A stretch of 40,126 nucleotides of DNA from Lachnospiraceae bacterium (GCA_024684055.1 JAIKXN010000012.1:1-40126); one strand, 5' to 3'. Shown: positions 7,873 to 16,170, numbered from the stretch's first letter. Notes: generated by a model from the letters alone, not told the origin. Numbers and translations: made by a program.

Positions 7873-9810
7873 TTAATATCCTACTTCAAATCCGTAGCTT
7901 TCAAGAAGTTTTTTGAATTCTGCGGAGTTTCCGAATCCGATGTCAAGCATCGAAGCTCTGGTGTATCTTCCTCTGGCAAGCTGATCCAGCCAGTAGTCCA
8001 TTCCGTCTTGTTCAGGCTCTCTGTTTAAGAATACTCTGTACGCGTCTGTAACAAACTGACGGTCGTTTGTATTCTTTCTGATGTATTCCGCTGATTCAAA
8101 GAAACCTTTTCTTGGAACGTTGATCGCATCGTACTGGATGTTTCTTTCGGCATCCTTGCCTTCAAGAATACATTTCTTCCAGTAAGCAAGTCCCTGGGGT
8201 TCAGCAGGTCTGTCAAATGCTTTTAAATACATTCTCTGAACGTAAGCGGTTAACTGAGCATCACTAACATTCTTTGTTGAAATAATCTTTAATCTGGGGA
8301 TTGAAGGATCGTCGGCAGCTGTGGGAGCATTGGGATTCTTTACTACCATGTTGCCTCGCTCAATACCGAGTGTTTTGCAAGCTTTGTCGAATTCAGGTGA
8401 GTTTACGAAACCGGCAAGAACATATTCACGGCTCTTTCCGTATTCAAGATTATTAACCCAACCCTGTTCTTCGTTATTGATGGGATTTCTTCCGAGGAAG
8501 GTCTGATAAAGTTTTGTTACATAAACACGGTTTCCGACTCTCTGTCTTTCGAATTCGGGACTGAATATGAAACCTCTTGCAATGGTTTCACCGTTGATCT
8601 TTCTTTGGCAAAGTTTATTAATCCAGTCGTTTTCTTCGCCATTGACAGGTCCTCTTCCGAGAATCGTGTAGTAAAATCCGGTTACAAAACGTCTTACGCC
8701 TGCTTCATCCACTACGGGATCTTCCTTAATGTTTGAAGGAAGGGCATATATATCAACTTTATTGTCAGCCCAGAGTGCTATGGAACCTTTACTGTCTTTG
8801 TAGTATTTCTGCCCGTAAGGGTTGGGCTCGGGTGTTGCGGCTTTGACGATTTTATGAAGTGTGCCGTTTTCACATACTTCAAGGTTGTAGAAGTTATTGT
8901 TGTAGCAGTATAACTCAGCAAGCACGGGATTGTTTCTTACCGAAAGACCTGTAAGCAGGTTGGTGTGACAAATAAGCGATGTAAGCTTGGGATTGTGGTT
9001 TACATCGAGTGCCGTAAGTTTGTTACCGGAACAATCCATTTGCGCAAGGGCAGAACAGAAACTTACATTTAAGCTTTCGAGCTGGTTGTTTTCACAGGAA
9101 ATGTATGTTACTTTTCTGGAATTGCTGAGGTTAAGTGTTTTAAGCTGGTTTTGGTAGCAGTAAAGTGACTGAAGCTCGGAACATAATGAAAGACCTAAGT
9201 ATGCAAGATCGTTATTCTGGCATGTTACGTTTTTTACATAATGATTGTTCTTTAATTCAAGAGATTTGATCTTGTTGTTTTGACAGTTAAGCTCTGTAAG
9301 GATCTGGTTTTTCTCAAGATTAAGAGATGTGAGTTTATTGTTCTGACAATACAACTCTCTTAACTGCGTATTGGAATTTAAACTAAGATAAGCGAGATTG
9401 TTGTCCTCGCAGTGAAGGATTCTTAAATTGGGGAAATTCGTAACGTTAAGAATAGCGAGACCGTTATTATTGCAGTAAAGTTCTTCGAGTTCGGTAAAAT
9501 ATTCGATACCGGTAAGGTTACCGTATTTCTTTCCGTTGTTACCGTTAACGTCGATTACCTTAATTTTGGAAATTGCATCTGCAGTAAGGTACTCATCGCC
9601 GTTTTCTCTGGTGATAAGGTTTGAATAGGTTGTTTCAATGTAATGTCTGAAGTCGTAATCGGGAAAAGTGAGACTGCTGATTTTTACTTTAGCGGGTGCT
9701 GCCTGAACATGGGATGTCAATGCGATCATTAAAAAAAGCATAAACAACGGCAGAAGCATTACTTGCCCGATCTTCTTTGTGAAAATGGTATTTTTTGATT
9801 TCACGTGCAC
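7873..9810 (-). CDS. Secreted leucine-rich-repeat protein with C-terminal DUF4214 modules
   Basis: A 645-residue exported protein. After a signal peptide (cleavage near residue 37, after VQA) and a short linker there are about ten to eleven tandem leucine-rich repeats (about residues 100-330). The repeat is about 21 residues with a fixed Cys before the Asn step, of the form LxxLxCxxNxLxxLxLxxN, a pattern known from secreted bacterial LRR proteins. Two DUF4214 regions follow (about 365-475 and 510-640), with a C-terminus (GNSAEFKKLLESYGFEVGY) very like that of the convergent DUF5722 protein. A GGAAT ribosome site precedes ATG. Likely a surface adhesion or binding protein. The two facing genes share the C-terminal architecture, suggesting a common anchoring or assembly role for DUF4214, whose function is not established. 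Confidence 0.85.
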   Translation of the reverse strand: MHVKSKNTIFTKKIGQVMLLPLFMLFLMIALTSHVQAAPAKVKISSLTFPDYDFRHYIETTYSNLITRENGDEYLTADAISKIKVIDVNGNNGKKYGNLTGIEYFTELEELYCNNNGLAILNVTNFPNLRILHCEDNNLAYLSLNSNTQLRELYCQNNKLTSLNLEKNQILTELNCQNNKIKSLELKNNHYVKNVTCQNNDLAYLGLSLCSELQSLYCYQNQLKTLNLSNSRKVTYISCENNQLESLNVSFCSALAQMDCSGNKLTALDVNHNPKLTSLICHTNLLTGLSVRNNPVLAELYCYNNNFYNLEVCENGTLHKIVKAATPEPNPYGQKYYKDSKGSIALWADNKVDIYALPSNIKEDPVVDEAGVRRFVTGFYYTILGRGPVNGEENDWINKLCQRKINGETIARGFIFSPEFERQRVGNRVYVTKLYQTFLGRNPINNEEQGWVNNLEYGKSREYVLAGFVNSPEFDKACKTLGIERGNMVVKNPNAPTAADDPSIPRLKIISTKNVSDAQLTAYVQRMYLKAFDRPAEPQGLAYWKKCILEGKDAERNIQYDAINVPRKGFFESAEYIRKNTNDRQFVTDAYRVFLNREPEQDGMDYWLDQLARGRYTRASMLDIGFGNSAEFKKLLESYGFEVGY

Positions 9811-9866
9811 ATCATTCCTTTCATTATTAGTATATATATTTATTCATAAGCACAAAATTTAGTATT

Positions 9867-9895
9867 ATTTTAGCATTACAGAAGGGTAAAATCAA
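9867..9895 (-). promoter_or_regulatory. Promoter of the LRR gene
   Basis: On the minus strand TTGATT, a 17-base spacer ending in TGC, and TAAAAT (extended -10) lie about 57 bases before the start codon. Confidence 0.7.
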
Positions 9896-10074
9896 TATAT
9901 TTAGTATCTCTTGTTAAAAAAAAGACAAAAAAGCCAAAAAATATCGACCGATACGGTCAACACAAAAATATCTCTCGAAATAAGCAAAAATACACAGTAT
10001 TATGTACATTTAAGCCCAAATGTATTAAAATTAACAGGTTGAGAATATGTTTAGCAATGAAAGGAACAGACAAA

Positions 10075-10482
10075 ATGTTAAAGCAGGTATCTATATATGC
10101 GGAAAACGTTAAGGGCAAAATGCTTGAGATAACAAGCATACTTGCGAACGAAAACATTAACATTCTCGGATCGGTTACCAATGATTCGGCTGAATACGGT
10201 ATTGTAAGAATGGTAGTCAGCGATCCGATGAAAGCTTTGGAAGTGTTTAACAAAGCCGGACTTATCTGTAAGCTTACAGATGTTCTGGCCGTAGAAATAA
10301 AGGATGAAGTCGGAAACCTTCAGAAACTTCTTAAGGCTCTTGATGATGCCAACATCAGCGTGGATTATCTTTATCTTTCATTTAACCGTGAAAGCGGATG
10401 TCCCATCATGGTATTCCATACCGCTGACGGACCTGAAGTGGAGAACAGTTTAAAGAGCAAGGGATTTTCTCTCTGCAATTAA
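10075..10482 (+). CDS. Tandem ACT-domain protein
   Basis: A small protein (135 residues from the chosen ATG) made of two ACT domains: residues about 2-65 (KQVSIYAENVKGKMLEIT, then ENINILGSVT) and about 70-135 (VEIKDEVGNLQKLLKALDDA, then NISVDYLYLSF). Stand-alone double ACT proteins bind amino acids and act as regulators or sensors. The ATG at 10075 is chosen because AAAGGA lies 9 bases upstream; earlier in-frame TTG and ATG codons lack a ribosome site. A glycosyltransferase follows 24 bases later, probably in the same transcript. Target unknown. Confidence 0.85.
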   Translation: MLKQVSIYAENVKGKMLEITSILANENINILGSVTNDSAEYGIVRMVVSDPMKALEVFNKAGLICKLTDVLAVEIKDEVGNLQKLLKALDDANISVDYLYLSFNRESGCPIMVFHTADGPEVENSLKSKGFSLCN

Positions 10483-10506
10483 TTTACTTTCCGGAAATAT
10501 AAATTT

Positions 10507-11544
10507 ATGAAATTAAGTATCATAGTGCCGGTTTATAACATGAATCATGACAATATCCTGAAATTCTGTCTTGATTCGCTTATAGATCAGACAATAGAAG
10601 ATTACGAAATAATCGCCGTGGATGATGCATCCTCCGACGATTCTTTTTCGCTTTTAAAAGACTATGAGAAAAAGTATCCCGGGAAATTTAAGGCTTTATC
10701 CGATAAAGTGAACAAGCGGCAGGGCGGAGCGAAGAATGAAGGTCTTAAGGCCGCAACAGGAGAATGGATAGGCTTTATTGACAGCGACGACTGGATAACG
10801 CCCGACTTCTATGAAAAACTTATAAAGAAGGCTGAGGAAACCGGAGCGGACGTTGTCGGATGTTCGTACAGCATAGTGGAAACACAGACGTTTGAACCGG
10901 GCAGAACAGTCGAGAACAATTCTCAGGATCAGACGGGAGTTTTTGAAGATGAAGAACCGATGAAACTCCGTAAGAAATACATGTTCAGACCGGGAAGCAT
11001 GGTTATAAAAATATATCGGCATGCCGTTATAAAGGAAAATAACTTAAACTTTCCCGAAAATATTTTCTATGAAGACAACTGCGCCTCCAGAGTATGGGCT
11101 GCGTACTTTAAACATTTCGAACTCGTGAACGAACCGATGTATTTTTATTATCAGCACGGAGTGTCCACGGTTCATACGGTTACCGAAGAAAGATGCATGG
11201 ACAGAATGAAATCCATGGAACTGATGGTGGCCGAGTTTAAAGAGAGAAACATTTATGAGAAATACAAAGATGTTCTCGAAGCTGTTTTCGCCGAACTCTA
11301 TTTTAAGAATACCCTGTTCAGTTATATGCTTGGGTGTGACAGGAAGAGATATGCGTTTATAAAGAAATTAAGAAAAGGAATTCTTGAAGCCTTTCCGGAT
11401 TTCATGAAGAACGAACTTTTCGAGATCCCGGATGCGGAAGAAAAGAAGATGGTTGATCTCTGCCTGAAGGCGCCGTTCGTTTTCTACGTTTATTACAATA
11501 TGCTCTGGAAGTACAGAAACCTAAGGAGCAAAGAGAAAAGATGA
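10507..11544 (+). CDS. Family 2 glycosyltransferase
   Basis: A 345-residue GT-A enzyme of family GT2. Visible features are the N-terminal strand SIIVPVYNM, the nucleotide-sugar aspartates (AVDDASSDD near residue 40), RQGGAKNEGL, and the DxD-type metal site FIDSDDW (about residues 92-98). The C-terminal half has no obvious membrane helices, so it is probably a cytoplasmic or peripheral transferase adding sugars to a lipid-linked or protein acceptor. Its donor and acceptor are not predictable. Ribosome site is weak (GGAAA). A bidirectional terminator follows. Confidence 0.88.
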   Translation: MKLSIIVPVYNMNHDNILKFCLDSLIDQTIEDYEIIAVDDASSDDSFSLLKDYEKKYPGKFKALSDKVNKRQGGAKNEGLKAATGEWIGFIDSDDWITPDFYEKLIKKAEETGADVVGCSYSIVETQTFEPGRTVENNSQDQTGVFEDEEPMKLRKKYMFRPGSMVIKIYRHAVIKENNLNFPENIFYEDNCASRVWAAYFKHFELVNEPMYFYYQHGVSTVHTVTEERCMDRMKSMELMVAEFKERNIYEKYKDVLEAVFAELYFKNTLFSYMLGCDRKRYAFIKKLRKGILEAFPDFMKNELFEIPDAEEKKMVDLCLKAPFVFYVYYNMLWKYRNLRSKEKR

Positions 11545-11576
11545 TTTAATATGAAGGCATCCTTTGGACATACAAA

Positions 11577-11631
11577 AATCCTCTCTTTCTCGGATTTTTG
11601 AGATTATCTCATATCCGGTAAAGAGAGGATT
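11577..11631. terminator. Bidirectional terminator between the GT2 gene and rubrerythrin
   Basis: AATCCTCTCTTT pairs perfectly with AAAGAGAGGATT (12 bp). A nested CGGAT/ATCCG and GAGA/TCTC stem fills the loop. Runs of T follow on both strands, so it serves both convergent genes. Confidence 0.88.
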
Positions 11632-11657
11632 GTTTTTATCTGATGATTATTTGCAAT

Positions 11658-12197
11658 TTATTTGAAATATCTTTCGTAAAGTCCCTTGAAAGCTTTGCCG
11701 TGTCTTGCCTCGTCGCGAGCCATTTCGTGAACTGTATCATGGATTGCATCGAGGTTGAGAGCCTTTGCACGTTTTGCAAGATCTGTCTTGCCTGCTGTTG
11801 CTCCGTTTTCGGCGTCGATCCTCATCTCAAGATTCTTCTTTGTTGAATCCGTAAGAACTTCACCGAGAAGTTCAGCAAATTTTGCAGCGTGTTCAGCTTC
11901 TTCAAAAGCAGCTTTTTCCCAGTAAAGACCGATTTCGGGATATCCTTCTCTGAAAGCAACTCTTGACATTGCAAGGTACATACCTACTTCGGAGCATTCT
12001 CCGTTGAAGTTGGCACGAAGATCTTCTTTGATATCTTCGGGAGCATCGCTTGCTACGCCGACAACATGCTCAGCTGCCCATGACATCTCTTCTGCCATGG
12101 GAGTGAATTTGGAAGCGGGAGCGCCGCAAACGGGACATTTTTCGCAAACGGGATCGCCTTCGTGAACATAACCGCAAACCTGACATACGTATTTCAT
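11658..12197 (-). CDS. Rubrerythrin with N-terminal rubredoxin domain (reverse type)
   Basis: A 179-residue non-haem iron peroxidase. Residues 1-35 form a rubredoxin-like Fe(Cys)4 site (CQVCG and CPVCG). Residues about 45-179 are the ferritin-like diiron four-helix bundle, with the carboxylate/histidine motifs [19 protein letters not shown] and DEARHGKAF. The order rubredoxin-then-ferritin is that of clostridial reverse rubrerythrins, which reduce H2O2 and O2 in anaerobes. The start is set at 12197, where AGGAGGG lies 8 bases upstream; the 25-codon upstream extension is not convincing. It has its own promoter overlapping the 3' end of plsY. Confidence 0.93.
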   Translation of the reverse strand: MKYVCQVCGYVHEGDPVCEKCPVCGAPASKFTPMAEEMSWAAEHVVGVASDAPEDIKEDLRANFNGECSEVGMYLAMSRVAFREGYPEIGLYWEKAAFEEAEHAAKFAELLGEVLTDSTKKNLEMRIDAENGATAGKTDLAKRAKALNLDAIHDTVHEMARDEARHGKAFKGLYERYFK

Positions 12198-12246
12198 AAT
12201 TATAACCCTCCTGTAGTTTTTATTTACTTTGTCATATAAATTTGCT

Positions 12247-12267
12247 AGGCAAAGATTATATTTGCCT
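12247..12267 (-). promoter_or_regulatory. Inverted repeat in the rubrerythrin leader, possible operator
   Basis: AGGCAAA and TTTGCCT flank a 7-base spacer. It sits just downstream of the predicted rubrerythrin transcription start. It could be a repressor site or an RNA hairpin; no T-run follows. It does not match the PerR consensus. Confidence 0.4.
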
Positions 12268-12278
12268 GACACTTTTTC

Positions 12279-12308
12279 ATTATATCATATACGATGCTTC
12301 TTTGTAAA
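12279..12308 (-). promoter_or_regulatory. Rubrerythrin promoter
   Basis: On the minus strand TTTACA, an 18-base spacer ending in TGA, and TATAAT (perfect, extended -10). The -35 box lies inside the last codons of plsY, so rubrerythrin can be expressed independently of it. Confidence 0.7.
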
Positions 12309-12896
12309 AGATGAACGTATTCCAATTTCCTCTTTTTTCAAAATCCTTTTATAGTTCGGAATGTGTTTTATGAATATTACCAGGCTTCCGACCGCCAGGA
12401 TAAGGGGATATATAAAATTGTGATTTGTGATCCCTATGTAAATGGGGAAGGAGATGATCATTGTGAGAGTTGCAAGCACGATATAATCAGTTGCGAGCGT
12501 GATGATCGCAATGATAACTGCTGCAATGAGGAAAAGCCACCATCTGTAGCCGAGAATACAACCGCAAAGAGTTGCAAATCCTTTTCCGCCTTTGAATTTA
12601 AGGTAAAACGGGAAAATATGACCGAGAATGGCCATTGAAGCTGCTATATAAGGAAGATATTCGTAATCGCCGAAGAACTGCCTTGATACGAATACTACCA
12701 GAGCGCCTTTGAGGATATCGACGAGTGCCACGAAAATACCCCACTTCCATCCAAGGGTAAGTGTGGCGTTTGATGCACCGAGATTTCCGCTTCCGCCGCT
12801 TCGGATATCTTTTTTAAGAATCTTTGAAATAAAAAAGGCAGTATTGATGCTTCCGATAAGATAAGCAATTACAGCACCCAAAATGTAAACAGTCAT
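12285..12896 (-). CDS. plsY: Acyl-phosphate:glycerol-3-phosphate acyltransferase PlsY
   Basis: A 203-residue integral membrane enzyme with the PlsY signatures: GSINTAFFISK near residue 14, SGGSGNLGASNATLTLGW, GHIFPFYLKFKGGKG (the phosphate-binding and acyl-phosphate loops), and a C-terminal IFIKHIPNYKRI. It transfers an acyl group from acyl-phosphate to glycerol-3-phosphate, the first step of phospholipid synthesis. The start at 12896 has GGAGG 6-7 bases upstream; the longer frame to 12989 begins inside the promoter and is rejected. Confidence 0.95.
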   Translation of the reverse strand: MTVYILGAVIAYLIGSINTAFFISKILKKDIRSGGSGNLGASNATLTLGWKWGIFVALVDILKGALVVFVSRQFFGDYEYLPYIAASMAILGHIFPFYLKFKGGKGFATLCGCILGYRWWLFLIAAVIIAIITLATDYIVLATLTMIISFPIYIGITNHNFIYPLILAVGSLVIFIKHIPNYKRILKKEEIGIRSSFTKKHRI

Positions 12897-12927
12897 TTTG
12901 CCTCCGAAAGATAAAATTCTTATTGTT

Positions 12928-12987
12928 ATAGTACAATTATTTCGGGAAAATATCAATCTCAAGAAAAGCGCTAACAAAATATTTCCC
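12928..12987 (-). promoter_or_regulatory. plsY promoter with overlapping inverted repeat
   Basis: On the minus strand TTGATA, a 17-base spacer and TACTAT (12956-12928) precede plsY. An inverted repeat GGGAAAATAT / ATATTTCCC (12944-12953 and 12979-12987) overlaps the spacer and -35 box and extends toward the divergent MFS gene, so a regulator bound here could affect both. In many Firmicutes a fatty-acid regulator controls plsY, but this repeat is not identifiable as a known operator by eye. Confidence 0.5.
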
Positions 12988-13046
12988 AAAGGAAAAGAAA
13001 TGTTGTATACTTTTTTATATGTAATTGATGTAAAAGGGAAAAATCA

Positions 13047-14330
13047 ATGAAATTAAACTACAAAAGAACGATCATTACCGGACTGGCTTTTATGGCAATT
13101 TCGGGATTCTGGGCACTTTATGACACTATCCTTCCGCTAATTTTGTTTAAGTCGTTTCATTTAAGCGATGTCTGGATCGGTGTCGTTATGGCGATGGATA
13201 ATGTATTTGCGCTGATCCTTCTTCCGATATTTGGGATATGGTCAGACAAAACAAATACAAGACTCGGCAAGAGAATGCCTTTCATAGTAATAGGAACCTC
13301 TCTGGCGATAAGTCTGATCTCTTTTATGCCGTTTTTTGACAACAGCCGTAACCTTTTGATGTTTTTGATCACAACAGGACTGGTTCTTCTTGCGATGGCT
13401 TTTTACAGATCGCCGGCGGTTGCGCTTATGCCGGATATCACGCCGAGAAAGTTAAGAAGCAAAGGCAATGCCGTCATAATGCTAATGGGAACTGTCGGTT
13501 ACGTCTATTCGATGATAATGATAAAACTTCTGGTCAAAAAGACCGAAGGAACGGATACTCCCGATTATACATTGCTTTTCATTTCCATTGTCCTCTTTAT
13601 GTTTGTAAGTACTTTGATACTGGTACTGGCTGTTCCTGAGAATAAATGGGCAAAAGAAGTCAGAGACAATGATACGGATGAGGAAGCTGAAGAAAATGTA
13701 AATGCCGGTAAGAAAATATCAAGGGATAAGCTTAAGAGTCTTATTTTCCTGCTTCTTTCCGTTTTCTTCTGGTATATGTCATATAATGCGGTCATTTCCG
13801 CGTTCTCGAGATATTCCTTACAGGTACTCGGATTTGATGAAGGTGATTTTGCGACATACACGCTTGCCGCTACCGTTGTTGCGGTTATAAGTTATCTTCC
13901 CATAGGAATGATCTCAAGCAAATTCGGACGTAAAAAAGTTATTCTCGCAGGTGTTGCGGGACTCGGGGCTGCTTTTGCAGTCTGTACGTTCGTCAACAGC
14001 GGCGGAGCGCTTCTTTATATTCTTTTCGGTATAGTCGGTGTTTCCTGGGGTGCGATAAATGTCAATTCATTCCCCATGGTTGTGGAAATAGCCTCCGACG
14101 GAGACGAGGGAAGATATACCGGATATTACTACACGTTTTCCATGGCAGCTCAGGTGCTTACGCCTATTCTGTCGGGAGCTTTCCTTCAGTACGTGGCATA
14201 CAGAACGCTTTTCCCTTACGGTGTTGTATTTGCGATTCTCGCATTCTGCACGATGCTTATGGTAAAACACGGGGATATTATTAAAAATGACAAGAAGTCA
14301 CTCCTTGAACATCTGGATGTGGATTCGTAA
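13047..14330 (+). CDS. Major facilitator superfamily transporter
   Basis: A 427-residue polytopic membrane protein with about 12 hydrophobic helices and a charged cytoplasmic loop in the middle (about residues 205-235, DNDTDEEAEENVNAG). The MFS A-motif-like loops are present: GIWSDKTNTRLGKRMPFI after helix 2 and GMISSKFGRKKVILAG after helix 8. The first loop, with SDKTxTRxGKRxP, resembles sugar:cation symporters of the GPH/SLC45 type, so a sugar or glycoside substrate is plausible but unproven. Divergent from plsY. Ribosome site AAAGGG, 8 bases from ATG. Confidence 0.85.
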   Translation: MKLNYKRTIITGLAFMAISGFWALYDTILPLILFKSFHLSDVWIGVVMAMDNVFALILLPIFGIWSDKTNTRLGKRMPFIVIGTSLAISLISFMPFFDNSRNLLMFLITTGLVLLAMAFYRSPAVALMPDITPRKLRSKGNAVIMLMGTVGYVYSMIMIKLLVKKTEGTDTPDYTLLFISIVLFMFVSTLILVLAVPENKWAKEVRDNDTDEEAEENVNAGKKISRDKLKSLIFLLLSVFFWYMSYNAVISAFSRYSLQVLGFDEGDFATYTLAATVVAVISYLPIGMISSKFGRKKVILAGVAGLGAAFAVCTFVNSGGALLYILFGIVGVSWGAINVNSFPMVVEIASDGDEGRYTGYYYTFSMAAQVLTPILSGAFLQYVAYRTLFPYGVVFAILAFCTMLMVKHGDIIKNDKKSLLEHLDVDS

Positions 14331-14384
14331 ATTTATTTCGCTTCTTTAGCATTTAATGTGGAATCGAAAAAAACAATAAAAAAA

Positions 14385-14422
14385 CGGATAATCCGATTGT
14401 GAAATCTTAATCGGAAAATCCG
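14385..14422 (-). terminator. Intrinsic terminator, oriented on the minus strand
   Basis: CGGAT and TCCGATT pair with AATCGGA and ATCCG (12 pairs, AA/AA internal loop). The T-rich tail is on the minus strand (TTTTTTTATTGTTTTTTT); on the plus strand no T-run follows. The nearest minus-strand gene able to use it is the HAD phosphatase, which would have to be transcribed antisense across the whole membrane-protein gene first. Confidence 0.6.
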
Positions 14423-14461
14423 AAATCAAAAGTAAAAAAATACTTGAGACAGAGGCATAAA

Positions 14462-15097
14462 ATGAACCAGTCATATTCATCTATAGGCAATGCTTTAAGC
14501 AGTATGATATCTGACGAAGAAGCATTGGGCTTATTTTTTATAATGATGTTTGTGGTGCCTGTATTAATGACGATTGCAGGCATGATATTTTCTTTTCTTT
14601 TAAAAGCCGTTCCGATTTACATGATGGCGGAAAGAGCGGGTTATTCATATCCGTTCCTGGCATTTATACCGTTCGGACAGTCATATTTAATGCATATTCT
14701 TCCCGTAAAAGAATATTCTTTTCTGGGAATGTATAAGTCTTTGGACAGAAAAAAAGGCTACATAGCGTACATTTTAATCATTTATGTTATTCCCTTACTT
14801 CTCGGAACGCTCGGAATGTTTCTGGGGATGATCCCGTTTTTAAATTATCTTTTCGGACTGCTGGCATTTGCGATTGAAGCACTCATGGGAGTGGCACAGA
14901 TTGCGGTAAGAGCGATAATGTATATTGACTTATTCAAAACCTACGGAAAAGATGACGGAACGATTCCGACCTTACTTGGTATTCTCGGATTGTTTATCCC
15001 TCTGGTTCACGTAGTGGCTTTATACATTTATTGCCGACAGGAACCGTCTTTTGGATTCGGAAACTTTTATTCGCCGATAATGGAAACTGAAGAATAA
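14462..15097 (+). CDS. Small polytopic membrane protein, function unknown
   Basis: A 211-residue protein with about five hydrophobic helices (roughly residues 25-50, 60-80, 98-120, 125-155, 168-190). Conserved-looking cytoplasmic motifs are AERAGYSYPFLAFIPFGQSY and the C-terminal YCRQEPSFGFGNFY. The pattern of a helix followed by a Trp/Tyr-rich AFIPF loop is shared with other small uncharacterised Firmicute membrane proteins. The ATG at 14462 is chosen because AGAGG lies 7 bases upstream. It converges on the HAD gene with an 8-base gap and no terminator between them. Function not assigned. Confidence 0.7.
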   Translation: MNQSYSSIGNALSSMISDEEALGLFFIMMFVVPVLMTIAGMIFSFLLKAVPIYMMAERAGYSYPFLAFIPFGQSYLMHILPVKEYSFLGMYKSLDRKKGYIAYILIIYVIPLLLGTLGMFLGMIPFLNYLFGLLAFAIEALMGVAQIAVRAIMYIDLFKTYGKDDGTIPTLLGILGLFIPLVHVVALYIYCRQEPSFGFGNFYSPIMETEE

Positions 15098-15105
15098 ATC
15101 TCTTA

Positions 15106-15708
15106 TTAATCAATCAGACTGTTAACGATTTCCATTGCTTTATCATAGCCCTCGAAAACGAAAGCGTTCATGCCGAGGTTTCTTGCGGTCTTTATGTTTT
15201 TTTCTCTGTCATCGAAGAAAATACATTCTTCGGGTTTCAGATTATATTTTTCAAAAAGACATTTGTATATTTTTTCGTCGGGCTTAATCGCCTTTACGTG
15301 TGATGATACAACTTTGCCGTCGATGTAAGGGTAAAAAGGAAATCCCGATTCAATGCTTTTTTCGAAAAGAGATTCGGGGTAATTGGTAAGAAGATAAGTA
15401 TTAAGTCCTCTTTCCTTCATTTCCCTAACCCATTTTTCGCAGTAGTCATAAGGACGGATGGTCATAAGAAGATTATCATAGAACAAACGTATTTCTTTTT
15501 CGTATTCGGGAATTTTCTTGCATACTTCGTCAAGAACATCTTCCTCTCTCTGTGCTCCGAGATCAAATCTGTCCCAGGTGGAGGGATCAATTAAATTGTC
15601 TGCCAGAGTCCGGATGCATTCTTCGCTGAAATTAAGCTCACGCATTGTGGCTTCCCAGGCAAAATCGACAAGAACCATTCCTATATCAAATACTATGTTT
15701 TTAATCAT
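15106..15708 (-). CDS. HAD-superfamily phosphatase (YihX-like)
   Basis: A 200-residue haloacid-dehalogenase-fold hydrolase of subfamily IA. Motif I is FDIGMVLVDF (nucleophile Asp8; DxG form typical of YihX-like sugar phosphatases). Motif II is LLTNYPE, motif III the Lys in VKAIKPDEKIY, and motif IV FFDDREKN. The helical cap lies between residues 15 and 85. It probably dephosphorylates a small sugar phosphate. Ribosome site is weak. It overlaps nothing, but its mRNA likely runs through the facing membrane-protein gene. Confidence 0.88.
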   Translation of the reverse strand: MIKNIVFDIGMVLVDFAWEATMRELNFSEECIRTLADNLIDPSTWDRFDLGAQREEDVLDEVCKKIPEYEKEIRLFYDNLLMTIRPYDYCEKWVREMKERGLNTYLLTNYPESLFEKSIESGFPFYPYIDGKVVSSHVKAIKPDEKIYKCLFEKYNLKPEECIFFDDREKNIKTARNLGMNAFVFEGYDKAMEIVNSLID

Positions 15709-15735
15709 TGTTTTTTCCGTTTCTTTTTAATTTTT

Positions 15736-15780
15736 TCGGGAAAGACGGCAGCAGACCGCTTTCTTCCCGACTTTTTGTTT
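15736..15780 (+). terminator. Intrinsic terminator on the plus strand, beyond the HAD gene
   Basis: TCGGGAA-AGA-CGG pairs with CCG-TTT-TTCCCGA (13 pairs, two single-base bulges, 7-base loop) and is followed by CTTTTTGTTTTG. No plus-strand gene ends nearby except the membrane protein 640 bases upstream, whose transcript would cross the HAD gene antisense before stopping here. Its position may also place it in the HAD 5' leader. Confidence 0.55.
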
Positions 15781-15913
15781 TGCGACAGAAAATCAAAAAT
15801 CTGCAAGTCAGATTATAAGCGAATTTCCGACGCATGTTAAGTACTGTGTAATAATATCCCAAAATATCGGAAAAAACAATGCGGCTTGAGAAAAAGAAGG
15901 AAAAATCGTTTTA

Positions 15914-15942
15914 TTGACACGAAAAGGAAAATGATATATCAT
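15914..15942 (+). promoter_or_regulatory. tRNA-Pro promoter
   Basis: TTGACA, 17-base spacer, TATCAT; 46 bases upstream of the mature tRNA 5' end. Confidence 0.85.
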
Positions 15943-15988
15943 TTATAAGTCGTTGCGAAAACCTTAAAGTTTGGCAACGATTCACTTT

Positions 15989-16061
15989 CGGGGTGTGGCT
16001 CAGTTGGTAGAGCGCGTCGTTCGGGACGACGAGGCCGCCTGTTCGAATCAGGTCACTCCGA
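15989..16061 (+). tRNA. tRNA-Pro (anticodon CGG)
   Basis: Complete cloverleaf. The acceptor is CGGGGTG/CACTCCG (one G-T pair) and the D arm GCTC/GAGC. The anticodon stem CGTCG/CGACG encloses loop TTCGGGA with CGG at positions 34-36. A 5-base variable loop is followed by the T arm GCCTG-TTCGAAT-CAGGT. CCA is not encoded. It reads CCG codons. It marks the left edge of the accessory stretch. Confidence 0.95.
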
Positions 16062-16141
16062 TTTTTTATTTCGGAAAGATTTTCCGGGATAAACAGAAAC
16101 AGTGTGTTAAAATGATTCAATCATATTTTTAAAATTATTTA

Positions 16142-16170
16142 TTGACTTTATATGCGAGCGGAGTTATTAT
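16142..16170 (+). promoter_or_regulatory. Promoter of the long leader before the AAA+/alpha-CTD gene
   Basis: TTGACT, 17-base spacer, TATTAT. The predicted start near 16177 gives a 335-base leader before the coding region. This gap (16062-16511) contains no convincing open frame; it holds the leader features listed next. A small hairpin CGCGA-GAGTT-TCGCG lies at 16201-16215. Confidence 0.8.

Noticed and set aside
7728-7916. A 62-codon open frame after the DUF5722 gene.
   Set aside because: It runs through the terminator hairpins of both convergent genes and into the LRR gene antisense, and lacks any protein-like features.
12187-12201. TTATAATTATGAAAT over the rubrerythrin start codon resembles a PerR box.
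   Set aside because: It matches only about 11 of 14 fixed positions and coincides with the ribosome site and start codon, so chance AT-rich similarity is more likely.
15989-16061. Possible attachment-site duplication of the tRNA-Pro 3' end marking an integrated element.
   Set aside because: No second copy of the tRNA 3' end was seen near 25 kb or elsewhere, and no integrase gene is present in the window.
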